Shown: positions 27,401 to 35,316 of the stretch, piece by piece
Layout: every line of letters starts with the position of its first letter
How positions within the stretch are numbered: position 1 is the stretch's first letter
From: Lewinellaceae bacterium
GTDB taxonomy: Bacteria; Bacteroidota; Bacteroidia; Chitinophagales; Saprospiraceae
DNA: 64,000 nucleotides
Assembly: GCA_016711435.1 (NCBI GenBank)
Contig: JADJSY010000088.1
Location: forward strand, 74,148-138,147
Direction of reading: 5' to 3'
Notes under the pieces: generated by a model
Seen by the model: the letters and a program-made list of their open reading frames with translations, nothing else
Told to the model about the DNA's origin: nothing
Databases searched by the model: none
Position numbers and translations under genes: made by a program

Positions 27401-27555
27401 GTAGTGGTACCACTGTTGCTACCTTTTAACAAAACGGTAGCGCCTACGAGCGCTTCACCGGTTGACCGATCACTGATTTGCCCGTCTATTTTGCGTTGTG
27501 CAGAAACGGACATAGCTATCAGTGCGACTAAAAATGTAATTAGTAATCGCTTCAT
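24493..27555 (-). CDS. SusC/RagA-family TonB-linked outer membrane transporter
   Basis: A 1020-residue outer-membrane transporter. After the signal peptide comes a carboxypeptidase-like regulatory domain (about 20-95, STGEALVGATVLLKGSNSGT), a SusC-type TonB box region (VEEVVVIGYGKQIKS), the plug (SMPVVSVEQAMQGQAAGVFV, then GSINAGTEPLYVIDGIPI) and a 22-strand barrel ending in aromatic F. SusC/SusD pairs import oligosaccharides or peptides across the outer membrane using TonB energy. No glycosidase or peptidase is adjacent, so the substrate cannot be guessed. It overlaps no other gene and is followed 34 bp later by SusD. Confidence 0.96.
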   Translation of the reverse strand: MKRLLITFLVALIAMSVSAQRKIDGQISDRSTGEALVGATVLLKGSNSGTTTNIDGIFSIAVPSESSVLVVSYTGFETQEITVGSQLKINIQMVPSSTLVEEVVVIGYGKQIKSTLTGNIAKIGGENLKSMPVVSVEQAMQGQAAGVFVESVNGKLGAAMRVRVRGVGSINAGTEPLYVIDGIPIAKDARNTSGGALNPLADLNFNDVESIEVLKDASAKAIYGARGSNGVVLITTKSGKSGRSRVELDVQSGVSMPTGKREFLNAAEFVDYFTEAANNSDDLEGYTYDDEDSWTQFLFGRFNRYSGRNDSWMEKIDRTDWQDEALRTGSITNANLSFSGGNEKMRYYASGNYGDNEGILVGNNLEKMGGRLNIDFDATDRLRVGVNLSLARTITKQVSDDNAFSTPMQLVALAPITPTRDEDGVLYDRPITTYYNGLIDVEDAQRKVISSRNIANIFGDYKFNEHLGLRVEGSANLYNVRDDAFFGSRTDGGIASRGYAFSAFAGASDFNTNAVLHWDQDFDKHAFGFDLGSELFTSEYTRTFVEGEQFPSDDFKTLASAATIKSGTSTITNYSFLSYFGRARYNFSRKYLLNLSARMDGSSRFGKDNRYAFFPAASAGWVLSEEAFLEDNEVVSFLKFRASWGISGNADIGNFQSLGLYGAGNYDGVSTLNPTQIANPQLTWEKSTEVDFGLDFGFFNNRLNGEVDYYVKNTTDLLLNVPVPSTSGFSSQFQNIGELQNKGIEFTLNSNNLVGKFSWTTSINLAANQNKVVSLANGQTIIDDGSSRYANVIKVGSPIGVFYGADYAGADPDNGDALWYVNEMDDNGNIVNPDATTNDYSEANFVELGSPLPTLIGGLDNTFSFAGLTLNVRFQGQTGNKIHNSGGGFMSCNACWFDNQTRDQLDSWKNPGDVTDVPEARLGYSNGDQSRSSRYISDGSYLRLKNVTLAYDFPSKMLSKAKIRDLRLYVTGTNLLTFTKYDGWDPEVTTDFLASNVVYGVDFYAAPQPKNFVAGIRIGF

Positions 27556-27606
27556 ACGATAAGTTTGAAATGGTTAAACAAGTAAATTCAAGGATTATAA
27601 AGAATC

Positions 27607-27684
27607 GATTTACCACATAATTCACCTAGAAAATCGGACCAAGGTGCCTTTGTGAAAGTTCTATGTACCTATGTGGTAAATAAT
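27607..27684. repeat. ACCACATA inverted repeat, SusC leader
   Basis: TTTACCACATA (27609-27619) pairs with TATGTGGTAAA (27670-27680); the interior is only partly complementary. It belongs to the same repeat family as the hairpins at 49118-49373 and 62014-62123. Confidence 0.6.
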
Positions 27685-27685
27685 G

Positions 27686-29611
27686 TTATTGTTTTTCAAG
27701 TCGTTCCATTAACCGGCTGGTAATTCTAAGAAAATCCATTTCCGTAATAATACCCACCAGATCTTTTCCTTTTACTACGGGTAAACAACCGATATTATGA
27801 TCGCGCATTTTATTCATGGCTTCCATAATATTGGTTTCAGGTGTAACGGTTACCGGCTTGAGTATCATAATTTCTTTTACCATCACCGCCTGTTTCTCAT
27901 CCAACTGATTGCGGCGCGCAAAATGGCGCAACAACATCCGGCTTGAAATCAGACCAATGAGTTCGCCTTTGCTGTCCTCTACGGGCATGTAGCGAATACG
28001 GCGCCAGTCTAATATTTCCGCCACCAGTTCAATCAGGTCGTCTTTTTGAACTGTGAACAGATCGGTAGACATAAATTCTTCCACTTTGATGCTGGTTGGT
28101 TGCCAGTTCTCAAGATCAGCTGCGGTACCTTCTTTCCAGGTATGCACAGGTTTATTCAATTTCTGATTTTTTACCATGGCAGCAGTGATAGCGGTTACCG
28201 CTTCGTCGTTGGTGACTACTTTTTTTAAGGCTGTAAAAGTACGCAATGCCCAGCGCGCGCCGGTTTTGTGTTCTTTGGCCCGCGCTTCTATGATATCCAA
28301 ATATTTATTGATATCCGCTGTTTTCACTTTCCTCATTTTCAGTCCTTCTCGTGCCAGTGGCAGCAATTCCTGTAAAATTAATTCCGTGGCCGGGATTTTT
28401 TTATCCTTCATCCATGTAAAAGTGGTGTCAATGCCAAATTTGGCAGATTTCAGGAAATTATCGCGGGCGTCTACAAAATCGATATGTTTGGTGACGTCGT
28501 CATATTTTTCACCCATAGCCACCATACATCCCAGCCAGAATGCGGCGTTTGCCACCTCGTCGACCGATGTCGGCCCGGAAGGCATCACGCGATTTTCGAT
28601 GCGAAGATGGGGTTTTCCATTGGGAGAAATGCCATAACAGGGGCGGTTCCAGCGATAAACAGTCGAGTTATGTATTTGTAATGCGCGCAATTTGGGTGTA
28701 ATGCCCTGTTTCACCAATTCCAGGGAGTCTTCTTCGATGGCCCCTGCCAGCAACACCCGGAAGCGGCTGATATCTTCCTTGTAAATCTGCGTAATGTCGC
28801 CGCGCAACCACCCGGAGCCGAAATTAACCCTCGGAAGCCGCTCCCGCATGTGGTCGGCAGTCGTGCGGGTGTCGAGACTTTGCTGAAAAAGAGCGATCCG
28901 CGTTTCATGCCAAAGCCTGCGGCCAAACACCAGGGGCGAGTTGGCGGCAATGGCAATGATCGGCCCTGCCAGCACTTGCGAAATGTTGTACATCTTCACA
29001 AAATCGTTGGGCGCTACCTGCAGGTGCACCTGGAAACTGCTGTTGCAGGCCTCCAACAGCGGCGAGTCATGTTTGACCAGCAGCTCGTCCACACCTTCCA
29101 CCCGGAGTTCAAATGAGGTGCCAAGCAGGTGCTTTTGAATGGCAGCCATAAGCGCAAAATAGCGATCTTTTGGCGTGAGGTTGTGCATCTCCAGGTCGTG
29201 CTTTCGCAGGGTCGGCAGAATACCGCAAAGAATAATACTCGCATCAAACCCGTCGAGCACCTTCTGTATAATAGACAGATACTCAAGGTTTTCAGCTTCT
29301 AACTGGCTCAGGCAGTCGCCTGTAAACTCGCGTGGGCTCAGGTTGGTTTCCAGGTTGAATTTCGCCAGTTCGGTCACACACCAGGGCATATCCTTCAAGT
29401 GCTCCAGCACCTCCATATTGATGGTAGCCGGCTTGAATGTCTTGTTGTGAACCAGGCACATTTCCTGCTCTGCGCCGATGCGCACAATATCGCTTTCAAA
29501 CCAGTCATGCTCCAGCATATACTCGAATGCCTGCACATCGTCCAAAAGGCTGCGCACAAAATGCTGCATCTCATTTTTGTTGTCAACAGTGTTTACTTTT
29601 TGAAATCCCAT
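27686..29611 (-). CDS. Glutamate-cysteine-ligase-like domain fused to two CBS domains
   Basis: A 641-residue protein. Residues about 15-450 match the GCS2-like (glutamate-cysteine ligase family 2) fold, with IGAEQEMCLV, ETNLSPREF, ACNSSFQVHLQV, NSPLVFGRRLWHETRIALFQ and a conserved RVMPSGPTSVDEVANAAFW. Residues about 510-640 are a CBS pair (EFMSTDLFTVQKDDLIELVA and VKEIMILKPVTVTPETNIME). CBS pairs bind adenine nucleotides and often regulate a linked enzyme, so the ligase-like part may form an amide or peptide bond under energy control. Such fusions occur in Bacteroidota but their product is not known. Confidence 0.85.
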   Translation of the reverse strand: MGFQKVNTVDNKNEMQHFVRSLLDDVQAFEYMLEHDWFESDIVRIGAEQEMCLVHNKTFKPATINMEVLEHLKDMPWCVTELAKFNLETNLSPREFTGDCLSQLEAENLEYLSIIQKVLDGFDASIILCGILPTLRKHDLEMHNLTPKDRYFALMAAIQKHLLGTSFELRVEGVDELLVKHDSPLLEACNSSFQVHLQVAPNDFVKMYNISQVLAGPIIAIAANSPLVFGRRLWHETRIALFQQSLDTRTTADHMRERLPRVNFGSGWLRGDITQIYKEDISRFRVLLAGAIEEDSLELVKQGITPKLRALQIHNSTVYRWNRPCYGISPNGKPHLRIENRVMPSGPTSVDEVANAAFWLGCMVAMGEKYDDVTKHIDFVDARDNFLKSAKFGIDTTFTWMKDKKIPATELILQELLPLAREGLKMRKVKTADINKYLDIIEARAKEHKTGARWALRTFTALKKVVTNDEAVTAITAAMVKNQKLNKPVHTWKEGTAADLENWQPTSIKVEEFMSTDLFTVQKDDLIELVAEILDWRRIRYMPVEDSKGELIGLISSRMLLRHFARRNQLDEKQAVMVKEIMILKPVTVTPETNIMEAMNKMRDHNIGCLPVVKGKDLVGIITEMDFLRITSRLMERLEKQ

Positions 29612-29719
29612 ATCTTCTGAAGCCGTAAGTGGTTTGATTTATCTGCATCCGGCACCGCAATATTATTTCTTTCGCGCAAAAGATTCAAAAGATAATATAA
29701 AATCCTTTTTATTTGCGCC

Positions 29720-30328
29720 ATGAACCTGGAGTTATCATTTAAGCATTTGAAAAAAGACCCCGCCCTTGCCACGCTCATAGAAGTAACAGAAATACCTGAT
29801 TTCAGGCCTTCAGGAAGAATATATTATGACTTGCTGGAATCTATTGTTTCTCAGCAACTTAGCGTCAAAGCCGCTACAACTATATTCAACCGTTTCTGTG
29901 CAATATTCCCCGATAATTATCCCCATCCTGATTTAGTAACTGAACTGGAGCCTGCCCAACTCCGGCTTGTAGGACTATCTAATCAAAAGGCCGGTTATCT
30001 GCAAAATGTCGCACACTTTTCTTTAAACAACGACCTGGAAAATCATCGGTGGGATAAAATGAGCGATGAAGAAATTATCGAATTTTTATCGCAGATAAAA
30101 GGAGTTGGAAAATGGACTGTACAAATGTTACTCATGTTTACCCTAGGGCGTTCGGATGTGTTTCCGGTAGATGACCTTGGTATTCAGCAAGCTATGATCC
30201 GCCTCTATCAACTTAATGAAACAGGTAAAGATTTAAAGAAAAAAATGCAGGAAATAGCGGAACCCTGGCAGCCCTTTCGAACAGTTGCCTGCCGCTATCT
30301 TTGGCGTTGGAAAGATACTGTAAGATAA
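29720..30328 (+). CDS. AlkA-type DNA-3-methyladenine glycosylase (HhH-GPD)
   Basis: A 202-residue DNA base-excision glycosylase of the HhH-GPD superfamily. It has the substrate-pocket helix LLESIVSQQLSVKAATTIFN, the helix-hairpin-helix IKGVGKWTVQMLLMFTLGR, and the catalytic Asp in DVFPVDDLGIQ. The short length without an N-terminal AlkA domain is typical of yeast-MAG/AlkA-like bacterial enzymes. It removes alkylated purines. It is divergent from the GCS2/CBS gene; the gap between them holds only short AT-rich DNA. Confidence 0.92.
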   Translation: MNLELSFKHLKKDPALATLIEVTEIPDFRPSGRIYYDLLESIVSQQLSVKAATTIFNRFCAIFPDNYPHPDLVTELEPAQLRLVGLSNQKAGYLQNVAHFSLNNDLENHRWDKMSDEEIIEFLSQIKGVGKWTVQMLLMFTLGRSDVFPVDDLGIQQAMIRLYQLNETGKDLKKKMQEIAEPWQPFRTVACRYLWRWKDTVR

Positions 30329-30404
30329 ATGGCGATTAATTCACAACATAAACCTTCTATTGGTAGTTTTACCGGTACTAAACCGCTCGCCCTCAGGTAA
30401 TATG

Positions 30405-30449
30405 CCAAGCAAGGTTTACTAAACTTTAAAAGTTTAGTAAACCTTGCCA
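30405..30449. repeat. TTTAAAA-centred palindrome
   Basis: GCAAGGTTTACTAAACTT (30409-30426) and its complement (30430-30447) form an almost seamless 39-bp palindrome after the glycosylase gene. The tip and size are like the stem at 6864-6896 and the palindrome at 42379-42396. It would make a hairpin in either strand and may act as a two-way terminator. Confidence 0.8.
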
Positions 30450-30515
30450 AATCTTCCCCACTTTTGCATTCTGAAAACATTGACTACAAATGACTTTTCT
30501 AAACAAACATTTCTT

Positions 30516-32246
30516 ATGAACGAACAGCTGGATAATCTGAGATATCCCATTGGCCAATTTGAATACGGAAAACCTTATACCATTGATGATACCCGTAAGC
30601 ACATAAAAATATTATCAAAATTTCCGAAAGAACTTAAGAAAGCCGTTAAAAAATTAAAAAGCGGAGACCTGGAAAAAACATACCGGCCCGGAGGCTGGAC
30701 GGTGCGTCAGGTTATTCTACACCTCGCTGATAGTCATATTAATGCCTACACCCGTTTAAAACTGGCAGTAACAGAAAATACGCCCATTATTAAACCCTAT
30801 GAAGAAAATCTCTGGGCGGAACTGGAAGACGGAAAACACGGCTCTGTAAAAACATCGCTTAAATTGCTCTCTGCCCTGCATAGCCGCTGGACACATTTCC
30901 TGAAATCTTTACAAGAAGACGATCTGGAAAAAGGGTATTACCACCCCGCTTCCAAACGCACCGTTCCTCTACAGGAAGCCATTGCACTATATGTGTGGCA
31001 TAGCCAGCATCACCTTGGTCATATCCAGTTGGTAGCAGAGGGAAAAGCCAAAGCGCCAAGCGGTAAAAAAGCCGAAGAAGAAGATAAAAAAGGCCATTCA
31101 GATAAAAAAACCAAAAGCGATGCGTCTGCTAAGACGCCTAAAAAACGTGTTATTAGCGACGAACACCGGGAAAAAATAAGGGCTGCGCAAGTAGCCAGAC
31201 ACGCCAAAAAAGCAGGTATAGCACAAGAAACACCCGCAGCGCCTGCAACTTCGGCGCCCAAACGAGGCAGAAAAGCAGGTGTCAAAGCCGCTGTTACCGC
31301 ACCGACCACTGCAGCAGCCGAAGCGCCCAAACGCGGCAGAAAACCGGGTGTCAAAGCCGCTGCCGCCGCACCGACCACCACAACAACCGAAGCGCCCAAA
31401 CGAGGCAGAAAACCGGGTGTCAAAGCCGCTGCCGCCGCGCCGACTACCACCGCAACAGAAGCGCCCAAACGAGGCAGAAAACCGGGTGTCAAAGCCGCTG
31501 TTGCCGCACCGACCACAACAACAACCGAAGCGCCCAAACGCGGCAGAAAACCGGGCGTTAAAGCCGCTGTTGCCGCACCTACCACTGCAACAACCGAAGC
31601 GCCCAAACGCGGCAGAAAACCGGGCGTTAAAGCCGCCGCCGCCGCACCGACCACTGCAACAACCGAAGCACCCAAACGCGGCAGAAAACCGGGCGTTAAA
31701 GCCGTTGTCAACGTTCCCGTAGCAACAGCCGATACGACCAAAAGGAAACGCCGCACCAAGGAAGAAATGGAAGCCGCGCGTACCACAGCACCCGTCACAA
31801 CCAAAGCGCCAAAAGCACCAAAAGCGCCGAAAGTAGCAAAAGCGTCCGCTCTGAATGCCGACGGCACACCAAAAAAACGCGGACTCAGCCCGGAACGTAT
31901 GGCGGAAATCCGCGCGCTTCGCGGTGTTAAAAAAGCCGAAACAGCAACAACTGCTGCTCCGGTCAAAGCGGCAAAAGCGGTTAAAGCGGTCAAAGCGCCT
32001 GCTACCAACGGCGACGGCGCTCCAAAAAAACGCGGTCTCAGCCCTGAAAGAATGGCTGAAATACGTGCATTGCGCGGCGCCAAAAAAACAGCGGAAGCAA
32101 AAGTGGCTACCCCTAAAGCACCCAAAGTGCCTAAAGCAGTAAAAGTTGCCAAAGCCCCCGCACTGAATGCCGACGGTACACCCAAAAAACGCGGTCTTAG
32201 CCCTGAAAGAATGGCGGAAATACGCGCGTTGAGGGGGAAGAAATAA
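30516..32246 (+). CDS. YfiT/DinB-like metal-binding protein fused to Lys/Ala-rich DNA-binding-like tail
   Basis: Residues 1-175 match the YfiT (bacillithiol transferase-like, DinB superfamily) fold: LRYPIGQFEYGKPYTIDDTR, GGWTVRQVILHLADSHINAY (metal His), AELEDGKHG, ALYVWHSQHHLGHIQLV (metal His). Residues about 176-576 form a basic, low-complexity tail. It has one RVISDEHREKIRAAQVARH segment like a NUMOD3 DNA-binding motif, seven 23-residue repeats with the AT-hook-like core KRGRKPG, and three repeats ADGTPKKRGLSPERMAEIRA. The tail should bind nucleic acid in a histone H1/AlgP-like way; this is inference. The ATG at 30516 is chosen because YfiT homology begins there. Confidence 0.82.
   Translation: MNEQLDNLRYPIGQFEYGKPYTIDDTRKHIKILSKFPKELKKAVKKLKSGDLEKTYRPGGWTVRQVILHLADSHINAYTRLKLAVTENTPIIKPYEENLWAELEDGKHGSVKTSLKLLSALHSRWTHFLKSLQEDDLEKGYYHPASKRTVPLQEAIALYVWHSQHHLGHIQLVAEGKAKAPSGKKAEEEDKKGHSDKKTKSDASAKTPKKRVISDEHREKIRAAQVARHAKKAGIAQETPAAPATSAPKRGRKAGVKAAVTAPTTAAAEAPKRGRKPGVKAAAAAPTTTTTEAPKRGRKPGVKAAAAAPTTTATEAPKRGRKPGVKAAVAAPTTTTTEAPKRGRKPGVKAAVAAPTTATTEAPKRGRKPGVKAAAAAPTTATTEAPKRGRKPGVKAVVNVPVATADTTKRKRRTKEEMEAARTTAPVTTKAPKAPKAPKVAKASALNADGTPKKRGLSPERMAEIRALRGVKKAETATTAAPVKAAKAVKAVKAPATNGDGAPKKRGLSPERMAEIRALRGAKKTAEAKVATPKAPKVPKAVKVAKAPALNADGTPKKRGLSPERMAEIRALRGKK
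31254..31736 (+). repeat. Seven tandem 69-bp coding repeats (AT-hook-like)
   Basis: Units begin at 31254, 31323, 31392, 31461, 31530, 31599 and 31668. Each encodes APKRGRK(P/A)GVKA plus an Ala/Thr-rich spacer. The exact 69-base spacing and low divergence imply recent expansion by slippage or unequal exchange. Three related 3' units (31854, 32007 and 32166) encode the KKRGLSPERMAEIRALRG module. Confidence 0.93.
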
Positions 32247-32261
32247 AACACTGAGCTTTTC

Positions 32262-32400
32262 TGGTGTTTGGTGTTTAGTGTTTGGTGTTTAGGGTTTGGT
32301 GTTTAGGGGTGGCAACTTTTGGCCGGCGTACTTAATAAAGCCAGACGTTGCCACCCTAAACACCAAACCCTAAACACCAAACACTAAACACTAAACACCA
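32262..32400. repeat. GTGTTTG/GTGTTTA-heptamer hairpin
   Basis: Arms 32262-32315 and 32347-32400 are perfectly or nearly perfectly complementary for about 54 bp and consist of tandem GTGTTT-type heptamers ending in GGTGGCAAC. A loop of about 30 bases contains a unique sequence. It separates the repeat-tail gene from the aspartoacylase-family gene. Confidence 0.92.
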
Positions 32401-32412
32401 TTCCCCCTGTTT

Positions 32413-33342
32413 ATGAACAGAAAAATCGGCCAGTACGGCGGCGCCCTGCCGGGAACATTGGTATTGGCATTCGGGGCCTTGCACGGCAACGAACCTGCCG
32501 GTGTACATGCACTGAAAGAAGTTTTCAGGATGCTGGACAACGAGCGCAGCGTACATCCGGGATTTGTTTTTCATGGAAAATTTGTGGGATTTATCGGACA
32601 CTTGCAGGCTTTTCACAACAATGTCCGTTTCCTGGATCAAGACCTGAACCGGATTTGGGAACCGTCGTTTGTAGAAAAACTGCTCCGCGAAAAAAAATCG
32701 GACCAAACCGGAGAAGCCCTGGAAGTTGTGGAAATTTTCGAGTCTATCCGGGCTGAAATACTTGCGTTTCCTGCCAAAGAAATTGTCCTGCTCGATCTGC
32801 ATACCACTTCTGCGGACGGTGGCATATTCAGCATTCCCACCGATGAAACCGGTAGCCTGGCATTGGCCAGGGAACTGGAAGTACCGGTGATACTCCGTTT
32901 GCAGGATAGTATTGAAGGCCCGCTGTTGAAATTTGCCGCCGCAGGGCATTTCCACACGACGCCCGCCAAAGTTTCCGCTGTTGCCTTCGAAGCCGGTCAG
33001 CACGAAGACCCGCAGTCGGTACAACGCTCTGTGGCTGCTGTTATCAGTTGCCTGCGCGCTGCCGGTTGTTTCCGAAGGGGAGATATGAAAAGCCCCCACG
33101 ATACACTGCTGCAAAAAGCGTCGGTTCAGGCGCCCCCGGTTGTGGTTTTAAGGTATGTCCACCATATTAAACCCGGCGACTGTTTTAAAATGCGACCCGG
33201 ATACCTCAATTTTCAGGAAATCCGAAAAGGGGAACACCTGGCAGACGACATCAATGGCCCTATCTTTTCGCCCCTCAACGGGTTGATCCTGATGCCGCTG
33301 TACCAACCCAAAGGCACCGACGGTTTCTTTATCGTGCAATAG
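32413..33342 (+). CDS. Succinylglutamate desuccinylase/aspartoacylase-family zinc hydrolase
   Basis: A 309-residue M14-like zinc amidohydrolase. Zinc ligands are visible as H24-G-N-E27 and H130 in LLDLHTTS; the likely catalytic Glu is E193 in AFEAGQHED. The conserved DQDLNRIW stretch (about 75-82) binds the substrate carboxylate. Family members remove acyl groups from amino acids (AstE, AspA) or modify larger molecules; no arginine-succinyltransferase genes are near, so the substrate is open. It is convergent with the next gene, with a GTGAGAA heptamer run between the stop codons. Confidence 0.88.
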   Translation: MNRKIGQYGGALPGTLVLAFGALHGNEPAGVHALKEVFRMLDNERSVHPGFVFHGKFVGFIGHLQAFHNNVRFLDQDLNRIWEPSFVEKLLREKKSDQTGEALEVVEIFESIRAEILAFPAKEIVLLDLHTTSADGGIFSIPTDETGSLALARELEVPVILRLQDSIEGPLLKFAAAGHFHTTPAKVSAVAFEAGQHEDPQSVQRSVAAVISCLRAAGCFRRGDMKSPHDTLLQKASVQAPPVVVLRYVHHIKPGDCFKMRPGYLNFQEIRKGEHLADDINGPIFSPLNGLILMPLYQPKGTDGFFIVQ

Positions 33343-33380
33343 CCCTCTCACTTCTCACTTCTCACCTCTCACTTCTTCTA
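33340..33380. repeat. GTGAGAA-heptamer run between convergent stops
   Basis: Read on the minus strand: TAG, then AAGAAGTGAGAGGTGAGAAG and more GTGAGAA units. The TAG is the stop of the 33378 gene. No complementary arm is present. Confidence 0.75.
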
Positions 33381-34319
33381 AAGTACCGTGTAATTCATCC
33401 GGTCTTTAAACGTAAAGGCATAGGAGAAAACGCCATTGGTTTCCAGCCAATCCCCTAAAGACATGCCCGATGCCAGTAATTCGCCTACCAGGATTTGTCG
33501 TCTGTTACCTTCCAAACAGGCGTTAAATCTGGCAGGAAAGGATAATCGCGGCCAGGCGCTCAACTCGCTTAACAAATCAAGCAACAACTGTATGTGCGGA
33601 TTTTGTTCGTTGGGGTGCTCAAACTGGCATTGAAAGCCGTTCAGGCCCAAATGCCGGGATTTGTACCTGGAACCACCGGGACGGCAAAGCGGATTTTGAG
33701 ACATGGGCTTGAGGATATTTTCCAGTAAAGCCTGTTCAAAATCTTTGGTTTGCAAGGTGGGCAACATCTGAATCAAAGCCGGAAGCGGAAGATAATATGC
33801 AACCCATTCCGCGACATTTTCATGGTACTGTTGCGCATTGATATAGGAGGAATCGGCCAGCCAGGTAAGCATTTCTGCGGGAACGGCATGGTCGTTTTCA
33901 TCAAAAAGCCATCTCAAAAAGTGGATCGTGGCAAGCGGATATTTTCTGCTGAAATGCTTCTGTACGGTGAATCCGCGCATGGCATTGGGATTCAGCGAAT
34001 GCGTATGCCCTGGCAGTTCGCCGGCCTGTTCCAAAGCGATGATATGGTGACCCAAACTCGGGACTGAAGGGTGATAAATATCCAGATCAACGGCAAAAAT
34101 ACGTCCTGAATAGAGTTGCTTTTGGAAAGCATCCGATGGGCCGTTATACCATATTCTGGAGTACTTGCAATACACAGCGGAGAGCTCCCAGCCAAAGTGC
34201 CGGTGTAAATACATGGCCGAAAGCAAACTATCGAGATCGTCGCCAATCAACATACCTTCCACATAATCCGGTCGGGCAAAAGGCAAAAAATCGGCCTTGA
34301 TGCGTGTTTTGTCAGCCAT
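33378..34319 (-). CDS. Unknown protein with DHH-like Asp-rich motifs
   Basis: A 313-residue protein not recognised with certainty. It opens with VEGMLIGDDLDSLLSAMYLH, an Asp-rich loop before a small-residue helix, and later has IFAVDLDIYHPSVPSLGHHI. These resemble metal-binding motifs of DHH/DHHA1 phosphoesterases (DxDGxxSA and D...H-H), but the spacing is loose and the usual DHH triplet is absent. The C-terminal half is helical. A possible role is phosphoester hydrolysis on nucleotides; this is tentative. The start at 34319 (MADKTRIKA) excludes upstream codons that lie in the GTGTTT repeat. No partner gene. Confidence 0.55.
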   Translation of the reverse strand: MADKTRIKADFLPFARPDYVEGMLIGDDLDSLLSAMYLHRHFGWELSAVYCKYSRIWYNGPSDAFQKQLYSGRIFAVDLDIYHPSVPSLGHHIIALEQAGELPGHTHSLNPNAMRGFTVQKHFSRKYPLATIHFLRWLFDENDHAVPAEMLTWLADSSYINAQQYHENVAEWVAYYLPLPALIQMLPTLQTKDFEQALLENILKPMSQNPLCRPGGSRYKSRHLGLNGFQCQFEHPNEQNPHIQLLLDLLSELSAWPRLSFPARFNACLEGNRRQILVGELLASGMSLGDWLETNGVFSYAFTFKDRMNYTVL

Positions 34320-34325
34320 TTTTTT

Positions 34326-34496
34326 GTGTTTGGTGTTTCGTGTATAGTGTTTGGGGGGCTCCGCGTTTGGCAATGTTTGGTGTTTTGTGTTTAGGGGATC
34401 TCCGCCTTTGACGGGAAATAAATTTTAGACGGCCAAACACCGAACATTACCAAACGCGGAGCTCCCCCAAACACTAAACACCAAACACCAAACACT
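34326..34496. repeat. GTGTTTG-heptamer hairpin between minus-strand genes
   Basis: The left arm 34326-34387 (GTGTTTGGTGTTTCGTGT type) pairs with the right arm 34432-34496. The inner loop is rich in single-copy sequence. The right arm's last bases give the stop codon (TGA) of the DjlA-like gene, read on the minus strand. Confidence 0.85.
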
Positions 34497-35299
34497 CAAT
34501 TCTTGGCTTGCAGTATTTTCTCATACGCCTCGTTGATCTGCTGAAATTTTTCTTTCGCATGGCGAAGCGCTTCCGGGGAGGCGCCTTTGGCAGCCATTTT
34601 ATCGGGGTGCCATTGCACGGCCAATGCGCGGTATTTTTTCTTGATCATATCTAAGGAATCGGCAGGTTTAGCGCCCAGAATAGCATAATGCGGATCGAGC
34701 GGCGTCCAGCGCTGTTGCTGTGCGGTCGATTTGGTGTGGTAATATCGACTCTTGATCCGCTCGTACTGCATCCCACTTATATGAAAAACGCCGGCAGCGC
34801 GCATCAGCAAATTTTCTTCCCGCGGGTGCAGACCGCCATCGCAGGCAGCCATGGCAAACAATAAATCCATCATATTGAGAATATGATGGCGTTCCCGGCC
34901 AAAATCATTATAAAAAGCCCGCGCAAATTGATCAAAAGGATCCGTTGAATCCTTTGCGTGCTTCCAGATTTTAATGGCTTGAGAACGTCCCCGGTCATTC
35001 ATCCTGAATTGATCGCGCATTAAATATTCCATGTGCAATACCTCCTGGCGATTAATCGGCCCATCAGATTTTGCCATTTTGGCGCACAAACTAAAAACAT
35101 GGTAGAAAAATGCGCCTTGCCGCTTTTGATAGGCTTTAAACTCGCTCTCTTTCGCAGTTTTTTCTTTGGGCTGGTCAAAAAGATAATGCCCCAGCAAGGA
35201 ACCCACTATAAATCCAAACAGCCCGCCGAACGGAATACCGAGCAGGTCGAATATAATAATGCCGGCAATGCCGGTAAGTAGTTTACCCTTGATTTCCAA
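34496..35299 (-). CDS. DjlA-like co-chaperone: membrane segment, TerB, C-terminal J domain
   Basis: A 267-residue protein with an N-terminal membrane segment rich in Gly (LLTGIAGIIIFDLLGIPFGGLFG), a central TerB/tellurite-resistance-like helical domain (YHVFSLCAKMAKSDGPINRQEV), and a C-terminal J domain whose HPD loop reads VQWHPDKMAAKGA. This is the layout of DjlA, a membrane-bound DnaJ-type helper of DnaK involved in envelope stress. It probably stimulates DnaK ATPase at the membrane. Neighbouring genes give no more clue. The stop codon lies in the GTGTTT repeat. Confidence 0.88.
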   Translation of the reverse strand: MEIKGKLLTGIAGIIIFDLLGIPFGGLFGFIVGSLLGHYLFDQPKEKTAKESEFKAYQKRQGAFFYHVFSLCAKMAKSDGPINRQEVLHMEYLMRDQFRMNDRGRSQAIKIWKHAKDSTDPFDQFARAFYNDFGRERHHILNMMDLLFAMAACDGGLHPREENLLMRAAGVFHISGMQYERIKSRYYHTKSTAQQQRWTPLDPHYAILGAKPADSLDMIKKKYRALAVQWHPDKMAAKGASPEALRHAKEKFQQINEAYEKILQAKN

Positions 35300-35316
35300 C
35301 GAGCGACATGATAAGA

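Noticed and set aside
31254..31736. Regular 69-bp repeats as a CRISPR array
   Set aside because: Repeats are in frame, coding and without variable spacers; no cas genes nearby.
31019..32251. 410-codon minus-strand frame opposite the repeat-tail gene
   Set aside because: It is the mirror of the Lys/Ala repeats (Ala/Pro/Leu-rich), without start signals or homology; the plus-strand frame has the YfiT domain.
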